Origin: Adineta steineri
Taxonomy: Eukaryota; Rotifera; Eurotatoria; Adinetida; Adinetidae
Reading direction: 5' to 3'
NCBI GenBank assembly: GCA_905250115.1
Contig: CAJNOI010000002.1
Location: forward strand, 1,267,678 to 1,331,677
DNA: 64,000 nucleotides
Shown here: one piece after another, positions 39,995 to 51,438 of the stretch
How positions within the stretch are numbered: position 1 is the stretch's first letter
Layout of the letters: every line of letters starts with the position of its first letter
Notes under the pieces: model-generated
The model's input: the letters and a program-made list of their open reading frames with translations, nothing else
Database searches by the model: none
Told to the model about the DNA's origin: nothing
Translations under genes and position numbers: made by a program

Positions 39995-40609
39995 CTAGTT
40001 TTCGCTCATTGGATACGCACTTTTCGTTAAAAAATTCAGTTTTTTCTTTGTAAGTTGCTTGTGTCTCGTATGTGAAACATGACATATTATATCATATGAT
40101 TCTCGGAGATGTTCTGGTAGTTTATTTTTTAATGCTTGGTATTGTTTTTCTGCTTCATCTATTTCAAGCTTTTTCGCTTGGCTCATCAAACTAGTCAAGC
40201 CTAACTTTGTTTTTCGAAGCACGTTTTTCCATTGTTCTCGTAGTGACATGATCTGTTGATTCTCTACTTTCAATTCTTTTGCATGAAGTTCTAATTTATC
40301 AAAAATATTAAGTGACGATGGTGGCATATTTGCTACGAATCTCTGTTCGAGCTTATCTAGTTGTAATTGAAGGTATAATCTTCTCATATACTTTTCATGT
40401 AAGTTGTATATGTACTGTTGTTCTTTTGGCGTACCTTTGTTCTCAATTTCAATTTCTGCTCTTTTTCGCATTTGAGGGTGTGGATTTGGGTGTGAACGTA
40501 TGATGGATATATAATACACACCCACATCCTCAAGATCGCTATTAGAATCATAATAATGGAAACTACTTTGTTTCAGAAAAAGAGGACTGCATCTGAACAG
40601 AACAAGCAA
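39995..40609 (-). CDS. Coiled-coil ORF, possibly from a retroelement
   Basis: 204 codons, mostly helical and charged: YNLHEKYMRRLYLQLQLDKL, then LREQWKNVLRKTKLGLTSLM, then DIICHVSHTRHKQLTKKKL near the C-terminus. The arrangement (a W-x2-VL-x2-TK-x3-LT-x-LM helix, then an H/K-rich end) reminds me of the helical region preceding the RT in some Penelope-like elements, which are abundant in bdelloids. This is an inference from memory. The N-terminal ~50 codons run through the G-rich hairpin 40469-40534, so the true start may be further in. Not a firm gene. Confidence 0.35.
   Translation of the reverse strand: MLVLFRCSPLFLKQSSFHYYDSNSDLEDVGVYYISIIRSHPNPHPQMRKRAEIEIENKGTPKEQQYIYNLHEKYMRRLYLQLQLDKLEQRFVANMPPSSLNIFDKLELHAKELKVENQQIMSLREQWKNVLRKTKLGLTSLMSQAKKLEIDEAEKQYQALKNKLPEHLRESYDIICHVSHTRHKQLTKKKLNFLTKSAYPMSEN
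40469..40534. repeat. G-rich imperfect hairpin, copy 2
   Basis: Arm TTTGAGGGTGTGGATTTGGG (from 40470) continues as TGTGAA, and its complement-type arm TACACACCCACATCCTCAAG is at 40515-40534. Same arm sequence as copy 1 with a shorter spacer. Confidence 0.6.
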
Positions 40610-41551
40610 CTTCCTGTGAATAGAAAAACAGCATCTCCATGATTACATTGGAAAAACTAAGCTGATGACGTCTTTTCTTTCTTCTATTATTTTGTTGAAA
40701 AAAATATTTTTTCAAAATTTGAATATAATATACATAACTTCAGGATAAATGATTATTCCTTTTTTTCTTTCAATTCGAATGACATTGTATTATTTACTAA
40801 ATAATATATTCTTAATACACGAATATAGTGACAATGTAATATTTATCCATAAATTTTATATCAATTGATTGCTTATCTTCGTAGTTGAAGAGAATATTAT
40901 GGTTATATTTGTTGTTTTTATGGTCATAGAGAAAAAGAAATCACTGATGACTGAGTGAATAATAACAATTGTAATCTTAAACATGAAGTATCACTTAAGA
41001 ATAGAGCCAGTAATGATATTATGAATCACAATTTGTCTCTAAATATTCATTAGAATTTAGAACACATAATATTTAATGATCAAATTGCTGACATATTTTT
41101 AGTCAGAAGAATTCTTTGATAAAAAGTGAAATAGGTCAAATATATATGAAATGAGAAAAGCATTATATTTTTCTACTTTCTGCAAGATTTTATGATACAA
41201 ATAAAAGAGTTTATAACTGAAAAAAAGACATCAATAATTTATACATTTAAAAGTCGTTCTGAAATCAAAACAATTTCATAATTTTGAAATGAAGAAAAAT
41301 GGTCTTAAAACTACAAATGCATTTTTCGATAAGATAAATAAAGATGCAATTGAAAAGGAAATATGAGAAATCATGAATAGAATATTTTATTGATCTCAAA
41401 ATTGGAAAGAAAAGAAATAGTTCTCAATTAAAGACGTTCTGTAAATTAAGTTGAATAGTTGACACGATGCATCTTCTATGGATATGGAGTGTGAAAAAAA
41501 TATGTAGAAAGAAATAAAATTTTGTCAGTCTCACGAGTTTCAAATACATAT
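40610..41551. other. Non-coding, no gene seen
   Basis: AT-rich 0.9 kb between the coiled-coil ORF and the MITE. No ORF or repeat recognised. Confidence 0.45.
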
Positions 41552-41897
41552 TTAACCCTTTGAGTCCCAGTGGGACATATATGTCCCACCTAGCGAAAAG
41601 TTCTAGTTTTCAAAAAATTTCCAATATATTTAACAAATGTTCGTAGTTAGGCCATATTTGTGCGAGATTAAAAACCCTACTGAGTCAGTTTTTAGGCTCC
41701 CGTTCGTACACCTCCAAGGAAGTGGCTAAAATATTTCTCATCATTCCCGTAGGGGGATACGGCTTAAAGTTAAAAATGACTTAAAATATTTTTTGAAAGT
41801 ATCAATGGAAGTGTCGATAATACTCAATGCTCATACAAAATATCAAGTTTTTAAAAGGTTTCGTCCATAGATTAAATTGTGGGTCTCAAAGGGTTAA
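41552..41897. mobile_element. piggyBac-type MITE with TTAA ends
   Basis: A 346-base non-coding element beginning TTAACCCTTTGAGTCCCA and ending as its inverse (TGGGTCTCAAAGGGTTAA). The terminal inverted repeats of ~18 bases are identical except for one mismatch and include the TTAA that piggyBac-family transposases duplicate. Next to the left end is the palindrome GGGACATATATGTCCC. No transposase ORF; a non-autonomous element mobilised in trans if at all. Good TIR match suggests fairly recent insertion. It lies about 28 bases left of direct-repeat copy 2. Confidence 0.88.
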
Positions 41898-41925
41898 TGC
41901 ATACAAACTAACTTCTATCGACAGA

Positions 41926-42126
41926 CAGTTGGTTCACTTGGTTCTAGATTGACAGCATAATGACATATGTGTTAGAAAAGTTACTAGTGAAACTTATTTA
42001 GTGCACTCAAAAACAAAGATATCATTTTCATACATCATATATAAAGTTATGTTTTTTGTAATTTACTTGTCAAAATGTTATTATAGTTCATATGCTCATC
42101 TGTATTATGGTTGCTATATAATAATT
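41926..42126 (+). repeat. Diverged direct repeat, copy 2
   Basis: Homologous to 36938-37140 in the same orientation, with small indels. The two copies bracket the ~4.8 kb region of coiled-coil ORFs, RT remnant, hairpins and MITE. Confidence 0.75.
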
Positions 42127-42428
42127 TGAGATATGAATACGATAGACATACTATAGTTACCAAACGTTATTATGTCACATCCAGACACAGGTAAACTTTC
42201 GTTTCTCGATTGTAATCTTTTACACTATAGTATTTAATATAACATTACGAAGTTTATTTATAAATAAAACAAATTCGTTTTATTTAAATTAATATTCTAC
42301 GTTATAGATACACTTAATAGAAAGAAATCAAAAAAGAAATGCACACAAAAAAACGAATTCTTTTATGTTTATACATCCAGCACCATTGATTTCACAAAAG
42401 AGAAAAAAACATTTGACTCATTTATTTT

Positions 42429-45400
42429 CTAAACAACCGTTGTTGGGCTATCATGAGCGAGAACAAGCTAAAATAAAAAAAGACAAAATAAATTAATTAA
42501 CAGTTCTATTTAAAAATAAATAATATATAATTCATATGTCAATAGCCCAGTAGTAAAGAGCAGTTATTTACTCATGCTCATAAAATAAAAAAAATCACTC
42601 ATGCAAATCGGATATTCTTTTTTGAATAGAGAGCAGCAAAAAAAAAAGAAAACCCACTTCATCCTCAACAGTATCAGCCAGTGATGTTTCTTTGCGCTGA
42701 AAACGCTAAATTATAATTGAAATAATGAATTATAATTGTAATTAGACAAAAAATAAAAATAAAGAATAAAAATAATCTGATATAATAATATACCTTAAGA
42801 CTGGGTGATATCCCATTTGGAATGCCATTTTCATTTATAGGACAAACTAAATCATCAGCTTCAGTTGAACGTGTTCGTCGATGTGCAAATAAACCACGTG
42901 AAAATTTTATTTTTGTATGTGCTGTTAATGGTTGATAATTAGGTGATTTTTCATATTGGTTTTTACGATTTTGTAAATCATTACCAATTAATTCTTGAAA
43001 GCGCATTGTTAAATGTCGTCTTAATAATGTTTTTGACATTGGTATAGATAAAATTTCTGCTAATGTCGAAGCATTAAAACGTAATTCTAGGATCTTTGAA
43101 AAAGAAAAATTAAATAGCTATTTATTTACAAATATCTTACAATTAAAGCACCACAAACACCTGAGCCACGTAAATTTGGTGCATATTCGGATAAATCAAT
43201 TGATCTTAACCATTCCATAACGCGATGATTTGACCAATGCATAATTTCTGTCATATCATTTTTATCATCTGGACTTGGACGACGTTTTATACAAGTTGGA
43301 TTAAAACCATTTAAACGTAAAACTTGTATGGCACGTTTTATACTTAAATGATGAAGTTCATTAGTTATATTTAAATAAACAATATCTTCCTAGAAAATAA
43401 AATTTTGAATAAATATAATCAATTGAAATGATTGTTTTTTTTCTTACTAGAGTTAGATTATTAAGTAAACGACCATCAATTTTCGATTCAACAAAATATT
43501 CTTTATATTGTGGAAGACCAATATCATCAAGCCATTCTTTAAGGGAAAAAAAATGAATATATTTTAGCATTGAAATAATGAATATATTTATCATACTTTG
43601 AACCCAATGTGCATCAAGAATATTTGCTTCATTTTGTCGTGTACATAAACCATTTAAACATAATTGAAGTTTTTTACGATGCAATGGATTACGCATGCCA
43701 ATTTTCTAAAAGAAATTATTCTATATCGATAAAAATATTTTCTTTGCATTATTACTTTTTCTAATTCTTGTGGTGTTGCATGTAAAAGTTGTAAACCATT
43801 TTTAAAATGTTTACGACATTCACTAGCATATTGGCCAAGGCCAATGCCATATAACCAATTTACAACTTGTTCAGTTTGCCAACGAGAAAATGTAGTTTCT
43901 AAAGCGCTGAAATAAAAACAAAAGAAAAAATTAAATTTTAGTAACCTCTATATTTCTAGTTCTATTTTCTATTTTTTCTTACCTAAGTGGTTTAAGTGAA
44001 GTTTTTCCACCACTTGTTGTTGCTCTTAAGCCTCCACGTTGAAATGGGCTATGAGAATGATGTTCACTATCTTCACGAAAATTTCCCGAATTAGTTCGAA
44101 TAATTCTAAATAATGATATCATAGATGTTTTTCTAAATTCTATGTATGAATTATTATTTTACCTTCCAAAAATACTTTTTAATCCTTTGGCACTTGATGA
44201 TTTACTTTTATCTAAATTTGTTGATGTTGCTTTTTTATAAATAGAATATTTTTGGCTTGGTCCATCCGATATATAACCACTTTGATCATCTAAAAATAAA
44301 ATTAACTATTTACATTTATTTCATATATATATTTTTTACATGGACGATTCATTCTTTCATCGGCTGTAAGTGTTCGAATAATTGCTGATTGTTGATGTTG
44401 CTGTTGATATTGTTGTTGTGGTTGTTTATCACGAATAGGAGTCTAAACAATAATAAAACGATATTTCGTTTGTTATAAATTAAATGTGAACATACACTAG
44501 TCAATTCTCTAGTCATCATTGGTTCAGCACTTGAAGCCTAGAGATAAAAAAAGAGATTTTTTTTTATGAATGAAATAGATATGTTGTATATATACGTACA
44601 CGTTGTAATACGTCAAGTTTTAATTTTGATAATGGATTTTGATAAGAATTTATAGATGAATCATGACCATTATGCGATGATCGAGTTAGTAGACAAGATG
44701 ATGAGGATGGAGGTTTTTGTGATGGCTAAATTTTTATAAAAAAAAATATGAACTTTGTATTTTAATAGATAAATTTTTTACTTGTGAATCTTTATCACTA
44801 GTATCAGATGGTAATGAATTTGAATCTGAATTATCACCGTCTGCTTCGTAACCAGGTCGTTGATTGGTGTTATTATTATTATTATTATTGACTAAATAAA
44901 TCGTAGATGACCTTTAAACGTTTATATTGCAATGTATATACATACTAGAATTCTCGACCTTTTTTATATTACTCGACGAGGATATTAATAATTCAGCTTC
45001 GTTTATTGGTGTTATTGATGATAAAGTAATTGAATGATATCTTGTTATTTGACTTTGTAAATCTTCAATTTTTCTTTCCTATGATAAATATATATGTGTA
45101 TGGTATGTAATATAGACAACATGGTAATTATTGTTAATAATTACTTTTTCGTCGTTTGATTTGACAAGAGATTCAATACGTCGTTTCAAACGTTCGATGT
45201 CATTTTCTAAGAAATATATAGGACAAGCAAATTAGAAACAACTGTTTGTTAACGATATTGTAACGACAAGAACAAGAATATGAGTAAGTATGAATGTATG
45301 AGTGAAAAAAAAAGAAGGCGAATATAGACCAACAGAAGGCGAAAGAAAAGAAATGTGTTGATTGTTTGAACTCAGCAATATAACGAACATAGAATGACCT

Positions 45401-48400
45401 CGACTATCATCAGCTGACACACACACATACACATAGATCGCCATTCTATATTCATTTCTTCTTCTTCTTTTTCATACTTACCACGACGAATAGAATGTTG
45501 TAATGGATACCTTGGCGGAAGTGCACTAGTGACAACATGTGGATAAACAAAAACCCATGGTTCAACATTGATCTCGGCCGTAGTATAGGACGACATTCGA
45601 TTTCTAGACAATATTCTATAGTGCGGAACTCAATCTAACATAAAATAATTGTTTGATAGATCGAACGATCTTGTACATAGACATAATAGAAAGAAGAATA
45701 AAGAGAAAGAAAGAAGAGGGAAAAAGAAGAAACTAAGACAAACAAAAAAAAAAGAGAACAGAAAAATATCTAGGAAAACAGTGGTAGAACATCATCATCA
45801 TCATCATTATCATAATGTATCCTCGGTTGCTCCTCTTTTCTTCTCTTCTCAGGAAACGTTCGACCTTGCCTTGAAGAGATTGATCAAATAAGAGCAAACT
45901 CATACATATACGCCTGTCACTTTTAGACAAAAGACTTTTTTGCGTCATAAGATATCTCTTACCAGCTACTGACAATGGGGTCACACGTCCATTGAGTGCC
46001 GATGTTGATCGAGAACTAATCCAGTCATTATTTCCATTAGCAAGACGACTTTTATATGCTTCATTTTCTTCCTTGGGAAAAAGAAACGAATAAACAATAA
46101 AAGATATTTTAATTAACAGACGAAAAAAACAAATAAACATACCTGAAGTCGTCGAACTTTATCTTCAAGTTCATAACGTTCTTTTTCTAATGTATCAAGA
46201 CGAATTTTAAAATGATTTATTTCATTTAAAAATTGTGATGGATCGATCATTGGTTGTAATTGATCCTAAACAACAAATAGATAAATCATAATAATTGTTT
46301 TTATATTCAAATTAGAAACTTTTCATTATAAATATCAGACATATACAAAATATTTTCATTTGATTTATTAACACGTGCGCTTAACTAACCTTTATTTTTT
46401 TTAACGGCATTATTCCACCTGTGTTCTGTCGCATATGCATAGATTTGGTATTAATATTACCGTTGCTACTATTACCATTACTAAAACTGCCACACGATAA
46501 TGTCTTCACTACGAGACTCATTTCGAACAAAATGAACGAATGAGGCTGATGGATTAAATACTGACCATGGCGAAGGTATGAAAAGTACAGGCGTACACAA
46601 GCCAAGCGTCAACCTGTTCTCCTTTCCTTTCTCCTCCTCTTTTTTCTTCTTTCTCTCTAGTGTTATTTTTGTATTTTTTCTTTTGCCTTTCTTTTTCTTT
46701 TCTCACTCCTATGTGCTTGTCCTTCTTTGCCTACGAGTGTTCTGTTTTCGACAAATATGATGATGGCGACGACAACGACCACCATCACATTCAATACATA
46801 TATTTCTCTTTCGGCATCTACTATTGCATTGAGCATCTACGGATGTATATACGAGAGTATAATAAGCAAGCACAAGCCAATTTTATAGTTCTTTTTCTTT
46901 TACTATGTTCATGTACATATATACATGCATATACATATTGTGCATCTTATTCAGTGTCTGACCGACGAAGTAACATTACTTCTACTAGTCGGATCGAACC
47001 ATTTAATGAGATGTATATATATAGTACATACGTGATGTATAAAAGACGGAGATTGTTGATGAACATGAGCATGATAGAAATTAGATGAATTTGTTGTTAG
47101 ATTACGATATTTTGTTTTTGTTCGACGTTGTAATTGTTCATATTCATAAATAGTATCATGTTGAAGTTCTAATTTTTCACTTAAAAGTTGAATTTGTGAA
47201 TTTAATGAACTACGTTCATTTTCTAATCTATGTAATTTGTCTGCTAAACGATCAGAATCCTAAAATACACATGTAAGATTATTATTGTACATCTGGACTA
47301 ATAAATTAATAAAAATTATTTCTTTATTCTTTTTTATTATTATCTATCAATAAATCTGTTTTCTCCATGTGTGATTGTATATGTTAGACACATGATGTTT
47401 TTTCAACAGAGAAGTCTTTTCCTGTTTTTTTCTCTATTCTTAATCATAACTAGCAATCATGTTCTAACAGACGCTGAGATTTTTCATTATGGAAAATATC
47501 ATAATATAGTAATAATAGAAAAAAACCTAACTATTCTTACCCACAATGACTCCATTGGAAAATATTGATGTTTATCATCTCGTAGCATCTCATCTATCGT
47601 CTATCATATCGAAAGAAGTTAATGACTACGATTATGCTCATTTTCTTTTTTCTTATTGCGTGCACATATGTTTTATAGCTTTCTGAACAATCAGTCAGAC
47701 CAATAGACTGAATGTGTATATATATATATATATATATATCTCGATGCACGAGAATGTGTATGTATATAGTTGTAGATGTATATATAAGAAAAGGAAAAGG
47801 GTCAAAAAAGACCGATAACAGACAGTGATATGTCAAAGATATGTAGAAAAAAGAATAGTATAAAAGTTGATGCAACATATATATATATATACATATAAAT
47901 ATTATTTAGATGAAAATTAACCTTAGCACATGTCAGAATCGTTTGTATAAAATAAGAAAGCAGCAATAATTGAAACAAAAGTTTAACTCTGATTAAAAAA
48001 TTAGTTTTGTTTATGTAAGGTTTTAATTAAACTTAGTCCTTCACTATAGATGAAATAGATATGTATATATAGATAATATATGTATATATGTTTCTTTTTT
48101 TGTTAATTATCTTATCTAATAAAGAATAAAAATGATAAATTGATTTTTTTTGTATCTTGTCTTCAATGATATCTCATTCTACTATAAATTGATTATCATT
48201 TAATCATCAATGATTGTGTGAGAACCAAATCTAGACTACATATTCTTCCTAAAAATTTATTCAAAGAAACAACTTACTGCTTGTTTAACATTAAAAGAAT
48301 AATTTCCAACATTCAACGATAATTCAGTACGATATCGTTGATTATTTAGTGAACTTGTTAAAATTTGTTCATTTATCTGATTACTATGTGTAGTAAGATT

Positions 48401-48496
48401 AACATTAGGCATTGAAGTAGTTGGTAATTTGAGTGGAATTCGTCCGAATGCAATATTTGACCATTTTGTAGTTTCACCCATTTTCATTCCAACCAT
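42429..48496 (-). CDS. PPFIBP: Liprin-beta (PPFIBP family)
   Basis: About twenty small exons. The long form starts at ATG 48496 (MVGMKMGETTKWSN). A coiled-coil half includes RLADKLHRLENERSSLNSQI, KIRLDTLEKERYELEDKVRR and ENDIERLKRRIESLVKSND. A Ser/Gln/Asn-rich low-complexity region follows (poly-Asn encoded at 44869-44889), and then three SAM domains: SAM1 (RWQTEQVVNWLYGIGLGQYA), SAM2 (EWLDDIGLPQYKEYFVES) and SAM3 (HRVMEWLRSIDLSEYAPNL) with LHHLSIKRAIQVLRLNGFNP and KTLLRRHLTMRF. These blocks match liprin-beta, an active-zone and adhesion scaffold that pairs with liprin-alpha. The last exon (to 42429) ends DSPTTVV, which looks like a PDZ-binding terminus. One internal exon is likely an alternative first exon (45482-45596). 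Exon joins in the low-complexity part are less certain. Confidence 0.9.
44869..44889 (-). repeat. (ATT)n / poly-Asn codon repeat in liprin-beta
   Basis: A trinucleotide repeat inside an exon, read on the minus strand as AAT codons (poly-Asn). Likely length-polymorphic. Confidence 0.7.
45482..45596 (-). other. Alternative first coding exon of liprin-beta
   Basis: ATG at 45596 opens 38 codons (MSSYTTAEINVEPWVFVYPH...) ending in CGTCGTG and a GTAAGT donor at phase 1. The exon upstream of it (ending at 45963) also ends at phase 1, and both join correctly to the acceptor at 45206 (ENDIERLKRR). The exon cannot be internal because its own upstream frame does not match the preceding exon. So it reads best as a separate promoter giving a shorter liprin-beta lacking part of the coiled coil. 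Confidence 0.5.
47717..47739. repeat. (TA)n microsatellite
   Basis: Uninterrupted TA dinucleotides inside a liprin-beta intron. Confidence 0.7.
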
Positions 48497-49769
48497 AGTA
48501 AAGATTAGTATATCTTTTAATCACTATTTGTCAAATGCGATTACAATGACCAATGTTTATGATGTCATCATCATCATCATCATCATCACGATCATCATCA
48601 TGATCATCAACATCATTATCATCATTATATTGATACGATGAACAAAAAAAAATCGTATATAAATATAGAGGATGTATGTTGTAATAAATGCAATTTGAAA
48701 TCGATCTATCTTGATCGAAAAAAAATCTCACAGATGAATGTTATCATTTGCTTTGCTTACTAGTTATTATAATAGTACATGATCAGCTATTACTTTTATT
48801 GTCATACGGACAATATCATTACATTAAAAGTAAAAAAAAACGTCGAGACTAATTTTTTTTCGTATTCTTATTTCGTTCAAGCCTATTGTATAGATTGCAA
48901 TTGATGTTAGTTGAAGATGAGTGAAAATATAATTTTCAATAACGAACGTGACTGCGTCTGTCTATCTGTGTATCGTGTACAAAGAAACTAACCGGCTTCC
49001 TATTGTATCGAATATTACAAATAATTGTCATTATTCTTTTGTCATCTTCAATTGTTCAATATTGGCTTTTATGTATGAATATTAATATTGTCCATATGAA
49101 TAATTTCACATCATTCAAGCAGATTCTTTTTATATATGATTTATATGTTAATTTCGTATCATAGTTATATGCTATAGAGAATTTATATATACATTGTGCA
49201 CACATACACATATGGATTTTTTTTAGTTTAATATGTAGATGATTTATTGCATCATGCGTATAATTCTTGATTTCATAGTTCGATTTAAATACGAACTTAT
49301 ATTCACGAACATTTATTTATCGAATGTTGATAATATTGTCTTACTTTCTTTCTTTCGATATTTAAATGAATAATTGCGGTAACAACAGACACTTTTATTC
49401 CTCTTCTTCTTCCTCCTTTTTTACTCTTGCACAGAAAAAAAACAATCGAACAAACAAGGCAAAAAAAAATAGTTTATGTATGTGTGTGTACATATATATA
49501 TATATATGTGTGCTGATGATGTTTTAACAATAAAAGAGGAAAAGGGTTATAAAAGATGATCATAGTAATAATATAAAGTAGAAATAAAAAGAAAAAAATT
49601 TGATCTTTTTTTTCAGTTTTACAACCCACTTCTTGAACAACGGAAAAAAAAAGAAATAGAAGAACGAACATGCTTTTACAGACGCATACCCAAACACACA
49701 CACACATGAACATCTGAGATCATAGCCAAATGAAAAAGAGAATAAAAGAAAAATGCCACGATATCTCTA
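48497..49769. other. Intergenic with simple repeats
   Basis: Contains the liprin-beta promoter and the LSM12 3' flank. Repeats: imperfect (ATC)n at ~48566-48625, (AT)n flanked by GT/TG at ~49482-49512, and a CA tract near 49693-49707. No gene seen. Confidence 0.55.
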
Positions 49770-51057
49770 TCAAGCTGTTGATGTTGAATCTACTTGTTTA
49801 TTTGAATTGTCTGATTTATTTCGTGTAGACGAATTTGAATCCGTATTCGATGATAGTTTTGCTTGGTCTAACCAAAATTTATCTACCTAAAATAATATGA
49901 TTTTTTCGATTATTTTTTTCTTTTTTCTGATCTAAAAACTTACCAATTTAATAATATGTGTTTTTGTATCATTATCTCCTTTGGCTGATGTTTTAGAAAC
50001 TGTTGTATTAGCTGATTGTGGTGGAGCATCAATAGAAACATGTTCTGCACGATATGGATCAACAATTCGAACAGTATTATTAATAAGAATATCATTATTT
50101 GACCAACGAATAACTTGATTCATCCTAAAAAAATGAGAAAAAGAGATGATTTTAATTTTTTTAAAGACAAAAAAAGAACAAAAGATAATTTACGTCTTTT
50201 TTATATCTCGAAATAGTGCTTGACCAGTTCGACTAGCTTTTAAATTAACAAACAATGCTTCTTTTCTTTTTTCACCTTCATTTTCTGTTTGACGTTTTTT
50301 CAACTAAAATAAAATAATTCAATTAAATGTTAGGAAAAGTAATACATCTTGCATTCATCTATAGAGAATTACGAGAGATACAAAAGATATAGATGACATA
50401 AAACTATTCATTATCATTTATCCACAGTTTCATAATGTTATATATTACATACGACGTGTCTCTTTGATATCCAGTAGTGATTGACCTTTTCGGAGTCTTT
50501 AAGATTTTGATATATTATCTATCATATATCATTTCTTTTTTCATCATTGAAAGAATCTAAATAATTATAGCATCGTATTGCTTCTCAGAGATATATAAAA
50601 ATAAAGCATTTTAATTCTAATTCTTATTCAAAGATTCACTGCTGTTCGTGTTAGGCATACTTTATTTATATCAATTGGATAAAGTGGTTCAAGTGTTTCA
50701 TCCGTTGGTTCTTGTACAACAGTCCATTCTCGACAATGAATAAGATTAATAACTGCAATAGATGTTAAACCTGGTTTTGAACCTTTCATATCTAAATTAA
50801 AAAAAAAAGTATTTTGTAAACTTAATTAGAGGTGTTCGTTTTTCAAAAATCTATTTACGTAATGTAACCAAATTTGATCCATTATCAAATGCAACAACTT
50901 TTCCAACACGTGTATCATCAAATATCGTTGTTAAACGTACAATACTATTCACACGTAGATTATTTGGTGGTGGTGATGGTGTTGGTATTGGACTTGAATG
51001 ATTACTATTGTCTCGTTTGACAATTTGCGGATTATCATGATGATCCATCAGACGCAT
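49770..51057 (-). CDS. LSM12: LSM12 homologue
   Basis: Five exons, start ATG 51057 (or 51048, MDHHDNPQ), stop 49770. After a Pro/Ser-rich N-terminus, an Sm-like beta fold reads VNSIVRLTTIFDDTRVGKVV, AFDNGSNLVTL and IAVINLIHCREW. It is followed by the anticodon-binding-like (AD) domain: ASRTGQALFRDIKKTMNQVI, the segment DILINNTVRIVDPYRAEHV and a KTHIIKLVDKFW helix. This domain order is that of LSM12, which other systems link to NAADP-dependent calcium release and to ataxin-2 in translation. The C-terminus is Ser/Asn-rich. Splice joins at 50858 and 50192 restore the frame. Intact. Confidence 0.87.
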
Positions 51058-51438
51058 TTCATAAAAAAGAAAAGTAACCAATCTAAATTTAAAATAAAAG
51101 CAATAAGTAATAAGTTCAATTAGATTATTTATTATTAAAAAATTTTCGTACATATATGTAGGAAAAAGACAAAACAAGAAAAAAAATGTTTTAATTAATC
51201 GATATTAAATACTCTAGCAATACAAAAAAAATTGTTGATTAAAAATGAGTTTTTTGTTCTATCTGAGATTATACACAAGTTAACATGCAAAAAAAGAAAA
51301 GAGAATTGTGATCTGACCTAAATGAAATGTGAGCATTAGCGATTAAATATGTGAACTAATTTTCCATTAAAAAAGAAAACAAAACAAAGACAAAAAAAAG
51401 ACTAGAAAATGTTTAGAATAAATTTTGTCGAAATATTT
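51058..51438. other. Short intergenic spacer
   Basis: 381 bases holding the LSM12 promoter and the integrin beta 3' UTR. No other feature. Confidence 0.5.

Noticed and set aside
46660..47088. 142-codon plus-strand ORF
   Set aside because: Lies antisense within liprin-beta intron/UTR sequence; hydrophobic low-complexity, no domain.
48566..48625. Regular spaced ATC repeats that might suggest a CRISPR-like array
   Set aside because: A simple trinucleotide microsatellite without unique spacers, in a eukaryotic genome.
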